This document shows, piece after piece, positions 60,566 through 64,000 of a stretch of 64,000 nucleotides of DNA. Under the pieces are notes generated by a model, which was given only the letters and a program-made list of their open reading frames with translations, had not been told where the DNA came from and ran no database searches. The translations under genes were made by a program, and so were the position numbers. The stretch's first letter is position 1. The number at the start of each line of letters is the position of its first letter. Source of the stretch: Antedon mediterranea (Eukaryota > Echinodermata > Crinoidea > Comatulida > Antedonidae); assembly GCF_964355755.1 (NCBI RefSeq), contig NC_092676.1, forward strand, positions 26,892,288-26,956,287. The letters are read 5' to 3'.

Positions 60566-61053
60566 GTAATTGTTATTGTAAAGAAAGATCGCGAGTAAAA
60601 AATATACAACACGAAACTAGCGTGCGAAAATGGGGTCGTAGGTTGTAAAGACAACTGACCTTAAAACGTAATTTCCGGTTTGTGATTCGTCGATTAAGCA
60701 TTTAAGCGGTTAAATATTTCAAGTACGAACAACGCTCAATTTATAACCCGAGGCATGGGTGAAATTAAGCGCTTATTTTTACCACCGTACAAACACGACC
60801 TAAATGTGCCACTGTGCTTATAGATAAATGTAATAAAAACATGATTACAATGGTTCAAGGTACAATAGTAAGCAATTTAGTTAAAAAATAGACTTTTAAA
60901 CGACAACATATCGGAAATTGAACAGCGCCATTTTGACAGGTTAAGAGCAATTATGTGACGTCAGATTAGGTGGACGCATTCCAGCAAATCCAAGCGTCCA
61001 TTGTCTTTAGTACAGTATTTCAATACGGAAGTGCGGGATAACCATAAATGAAA

Positions 61054-61482
61054 TCAATTAAATAGCCTAACATACCTAATATTTTCGGAATATGGCTTGG
61101 ATTTTTTATAATTCAGAAAATTTGGAACCAGAATATACAGAAAAAGAATTAGTTTTGCGTCGTCGTTGTTTTTTAGCACTACGATTCTCTGACGAAATTC
61201 TTCTCTTCGTTGTCCTTGTTGTCGCCGCGGTACCGCTGCTACTACTACTACCACCGTACTACACGAATTACTAGGCCTAGAACTCGTGTTGAACGAAAAT
61301 AAAGTAGGCACTGCATCGTCAACCAACAGCCTCCGTTTGGAAGGTTTGCCAGTTAATTCCCCTACCAAATCCCGTTTGAAACAGCTAGGCCAAAAATGAT
61401 CCGAACATACTGCAACATGCTTCGTTACAACCAGAAGAAAAGATCGATCGAAGGTTTGTTTACCAAGCCAGCGCATGCTCAT
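61054..61482 (-). pseudogene. THAP-domain fragment (transposon-derived)
   Basis: The 142-codon frame contains VCSDHFWPSCFKRDLVGEL, then KRRLLVDDAVPTLF: the C-x2-H, the basic patch and the AVPTxF box that end a THAP zinc finger. The first C-x2-4-C pair is absent; an in-frame TGA lies 6 bases upstream of the ATG, and no preceding half-domain was found before the element's end. After the domain the frame is low-complexity (valine run, RRQQGQRREEF). Either a decayed transposase 5' end or a gene whose first exon is missing. Confidence 0.65.
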
Positions 61483-61791
61483 AACGTGTCATCGCTGTCC
61501 TGCATGACCGCATGCCGCGTTATTAGCCAATCATATTAGCGTATTCGCTTAGCCAATAGAAGCGCAGAATGCAACCGCGAATCTTAACATTTTCGTCGGC
61601 CGTATTTGACGTCACAAATAGGCTGCCATGAGCACAAGATGGCGATTTTTAAATGTCTTGAAAACAACTTTAAAATCCTGTTTACTAGAAAACTACAAAT
61701 CCGATTTAAACATAAATTGTTCTGAATATTAAGTTGGTAGGGTTACTTTTATAATAGTTAAGTAAAATATTAGGGTGTCCCTTTCCTTTAA

Positions 61792-63449
61792 CCAACTTTT
61801 AAAATTTCTTTACAAATTTTAAACCTAAATGTTATACAAACCACCTATAATATATTATACTTTTATAAGTATGAACCATTTTTTAACCACCTGCTACAAA
61901 ATGGTATTGTCCAATCTGCAAAGAAACTTTTTCATTGGTTCCATGTTGACAGAACTTACTGGTGCATGACTTTGATTATTTTTGTCTGGATTTTGGGTAG
62001 CATTCACCCCTGTTTTTCTAATATTCCACAAGTTGAGCAAACATCTTGACCAACCTGATTTTAAGCTTGCCTGCTTTTCAGGAATTTTATTTTTATAATC
62101 CAGTGTTTAGTTTACCTGAGGATGAGGTTTAGTGAGGTAGTTATAAGCGGATCTTCATATTAAGATTGTACCATAAAATGTCAGGTATGTCATAAATACA
62201 AATCGTAAGGTGTTAACATTTTATAATTTATTAGAATACCATTTTCAAGCTGTGATTACCAGTGTATTATGTAGATACAGTGTTTATGAGTTTTATCAAG
62301 ACAATCTAATAACAGGATGATGTTCCAGAGATTAAATGATTTATCTGTCGCTGCGACATGTTCAGTTCCATGCCCCTTAAACTTTTTGACTGATTTTCTA
62401 TTGGTCAATTGGCTTCCTCAAAGAGACACCACGCCACGAAGAATACACTGCGAAGAATATGTACCTAGTACAGTATTGTTTTTATTTGTCAAAGAACTGT
62501 TACCAGTTCCTATCTTGGCAAGGCAAGCTCAGTCTCCTGTTGTTAGATTTCCTTGGTTTTATTACATGTATTTGTCCATCCTTGCTCCGTTGTTAGGTCA
62601 GAGTGGAAATGGTATAGAACTGGACCTTTTAGAGGTGGGCTTTGCCTAATGTGCATTTCAATGTCAAGAGCTTGGGAAAATCAACCCGTAGCCATGAATT
62701 TTACAGAGGATTCATTTTCCACAACAGGGCTCAGGGCAAACAACATCACTTGGCAGGGTTTCTGGTTTGAAAAATGTACTTTAGCAAAAGGGGGGGGGGG
62801 GGTTCAAATCCTCAAATCTTCTAGGATACAGGTTTAAAATTATCTACATTTTACAATTCTTTCATCCAGTATATGATTTGACAAATTGACCAAAGGATCA
62901 GCATACTATAGCAATTTGCACCTTTAAATAGACCTTTTTAATCTTTTTCTACTCTGTGATTAAGCGTTGCTGAAGCTGCTAAATATCCGTGTTGATGGTT
63001 AAATAATTCAAATACTTTCAAACTAATCCTTTAAATTTAACCACCTTTAGTTCCGTTAAAGAAGATAAAAGAATCTTTCTCTCCTATTTAATGATTAATG
63101 CGCCACTATTGAAGCGCTGAAGCCTCACTTCTTATCTGTCATTATCACATAACAATAGTTTATTGTCGTTAACATTGTATACATAATAGATGAACTAACT
63201 ATTGTTATTTGTAGACTTCGTGTCAGCTTATAAGGCTCCATAGTTTGATAATAAGCCACCGCACTGAAGATTATATCGGGTTAGAGTGAAATTCCCTAAT
63301 AATTATATACACTATGGTTTATTGAAAAAAATTGATTTACGATCAATGACCTTTGTAGAGTGTGGTTATCGAGAAGTTATATAATAACTCCTTGGTGGTT
63401 ATATATTGTACAATTGATTGTGTGAGACTTGGTAGCTACCACACTTTTT
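61792..63449 (+). other. Presumed ANKS1 intron, no gene recognised
   Basis: A 110-codon frame at 62317-62649 has no recognisable motif. A run of 13 G at 62790-62802. Confidence 0.4.
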
Positions 63450-64000
63450 GGGCCTGTTTCTATAGAGCAGAGAATACGGTTTTGAATACCGTTCTTTTCA
63501 AGAACCGTTTTTTCTTGCCAGCAGAAATGGGTCCCCACAAAAAACCACAAAAAAGAACCGATCTTAAAAACGGTTTCAAAAATCCCAATTGATTGCGGTC
63601 TCGATCGCAAAGAACCGTTCTGAAACCGGTTTCCGCGGAGCAATTTTTAGCTGCAACACAATCGCGGTCTCAATTTGACCCCAAAAACTGAACTCTGCAG
63701 TCTGCTGCACTGGGATGATTGCGGTCATCTCGCAGTCAAACTCGCGCGATAGGACTTAGGCCTAAGTCATTTTTATTTCTCTAGATAGTGAGTATTTTAT
63801 TTAACTAAAAAATGTTGACCGATGCCATTACGAGGTTCGTAAAAAATATGTGAAGGAAAGAAGATGAGGGGACTTGTCGGGAGTTGGAAGAAAGACTCAC
63901 GTATTAGGCCTAGGCCTACATGTTTTTAAGAACATTGTGAAGCGTGTGAAAAATAGACGAGTTCAACTTGACAATATCAGAGGGTGCGACGTACCTATAC
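63450..64000. mobile_element. Harbinger-like element, second copy, cut by the window end
   Basis: Starts GGGCCTGTTTCT like the 17996 element and shares GAGCAATTNTTAGCTGCAACAC (63642; 18171 in the other). Palindromic AACCGGTT-type words are replaced by AAGAACCGTT-type words. The right end is outside the window. Confidence 0.55.

Larger units (their letters stand above)
60040..61791. mobile_element. Kolobok/T2-like DNA transposon with THAP remnant
   Basis: TTAAAGGAAAGGAACACCCT at the left and its inverse (AGGGTGTCCCTTTCCTTTAA) at the right, one mismatch, TTAA target. The start fits the TTAAAGGRR end known from T2/Kolobok elements, which encode THAP-domain transposases. A THAP piece is on the minus strand near the right end. 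Two TGACGTCA sites (60956, 61607), CCAAT boxes (61528, 61553) and an AAGATGGCG (61636) suggest promoter sequence inside. The catalytic transposase is not recognisable, so probably non-autonomous. Confidence 0.75.

Noticed and set aside
62317-62649. 110-codon plus-strand open frame
   Set aside because: No motif, splice context or coding-like features recognised; could be chance in an intron.

Overview
This is a eukaryotic, animal nuclear window: split genes with GT-AG introns, introns up to 16 kb, AT-rich non-coding DNA, and a heavy load of short inverted-repeat transposons. The three recognisable genes are single-copy-type animal genes. A marine invertebrate deuterostome, most likely an echinoderm, fits best (one pre-duplication ANKS1 gene with close similarity to vertebrate ANKS1A/B, plus abundant Kolobok, Harbinger and piggyBac-type elements). 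The exact species cannot be told from the sequence.

Layout. (1) 129-4108, plus strand: the 3' eleven exons of SAMM50, the outer-membrane beta-barrel assembly protein of mitochondria; the first exon with the start codon lies left of the window. (2) 4744-5565, minus strand: complete three-exon RPL39 (51 residues), tail-to-tail with SAMM50. (3) 6758 to beyond 56595, plus strand: the 5' part of ANKS1 (Odin/AIDA-1 family), head-to-head with RPL39 across a 1.2 kb intergenic region. Twelve exons give 945 residues: six ankyrin repeats, then a long disordered, proline- and glutamine-rich middle. The SAM domains and the C-terminal PTB domain expected for this family are not seen and should lie to the right.

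The rest is intron packed with repeats. One TA-flanked palindromic MITE family occurs about 15 times in 64 kb. Four TTAA-flanked element types are present: a 1.75 kb Kolobok/T2-like element with a THAP-domain remnant (60040-61791), a piggyBac-like MITE (54562-55425), and two T2-like MITE families. A Harbinger-like element (17996-19575) has a 3-bp duplication, a probable decayed Myb/SANT-like segment and a nested 230-bp inverted repeat. There are also pogo-like MITEs, a tRNA-derived SINE family, a LINE 3' fragment, a foldback element with arms of about 120-145 bp, and several minisatellites.

The three genes do not form a pathway: SAMM50 acts in mitochondrial protein assembly, RPL39 in the cytosolic ribosome, ANKS1 in signalling scaffolds. 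The most notable items are the THAP-bearing TTAA element, a GC-AG intron in SAMM50, a candidate 21-nt microexon in the ANKS1 ankyrin domain, an in-frame coding minisatellite in ANKS1 exon 8, two long near-perfect hairpins, and nested transposon structures. No wholly new multi-gene system was recognised.
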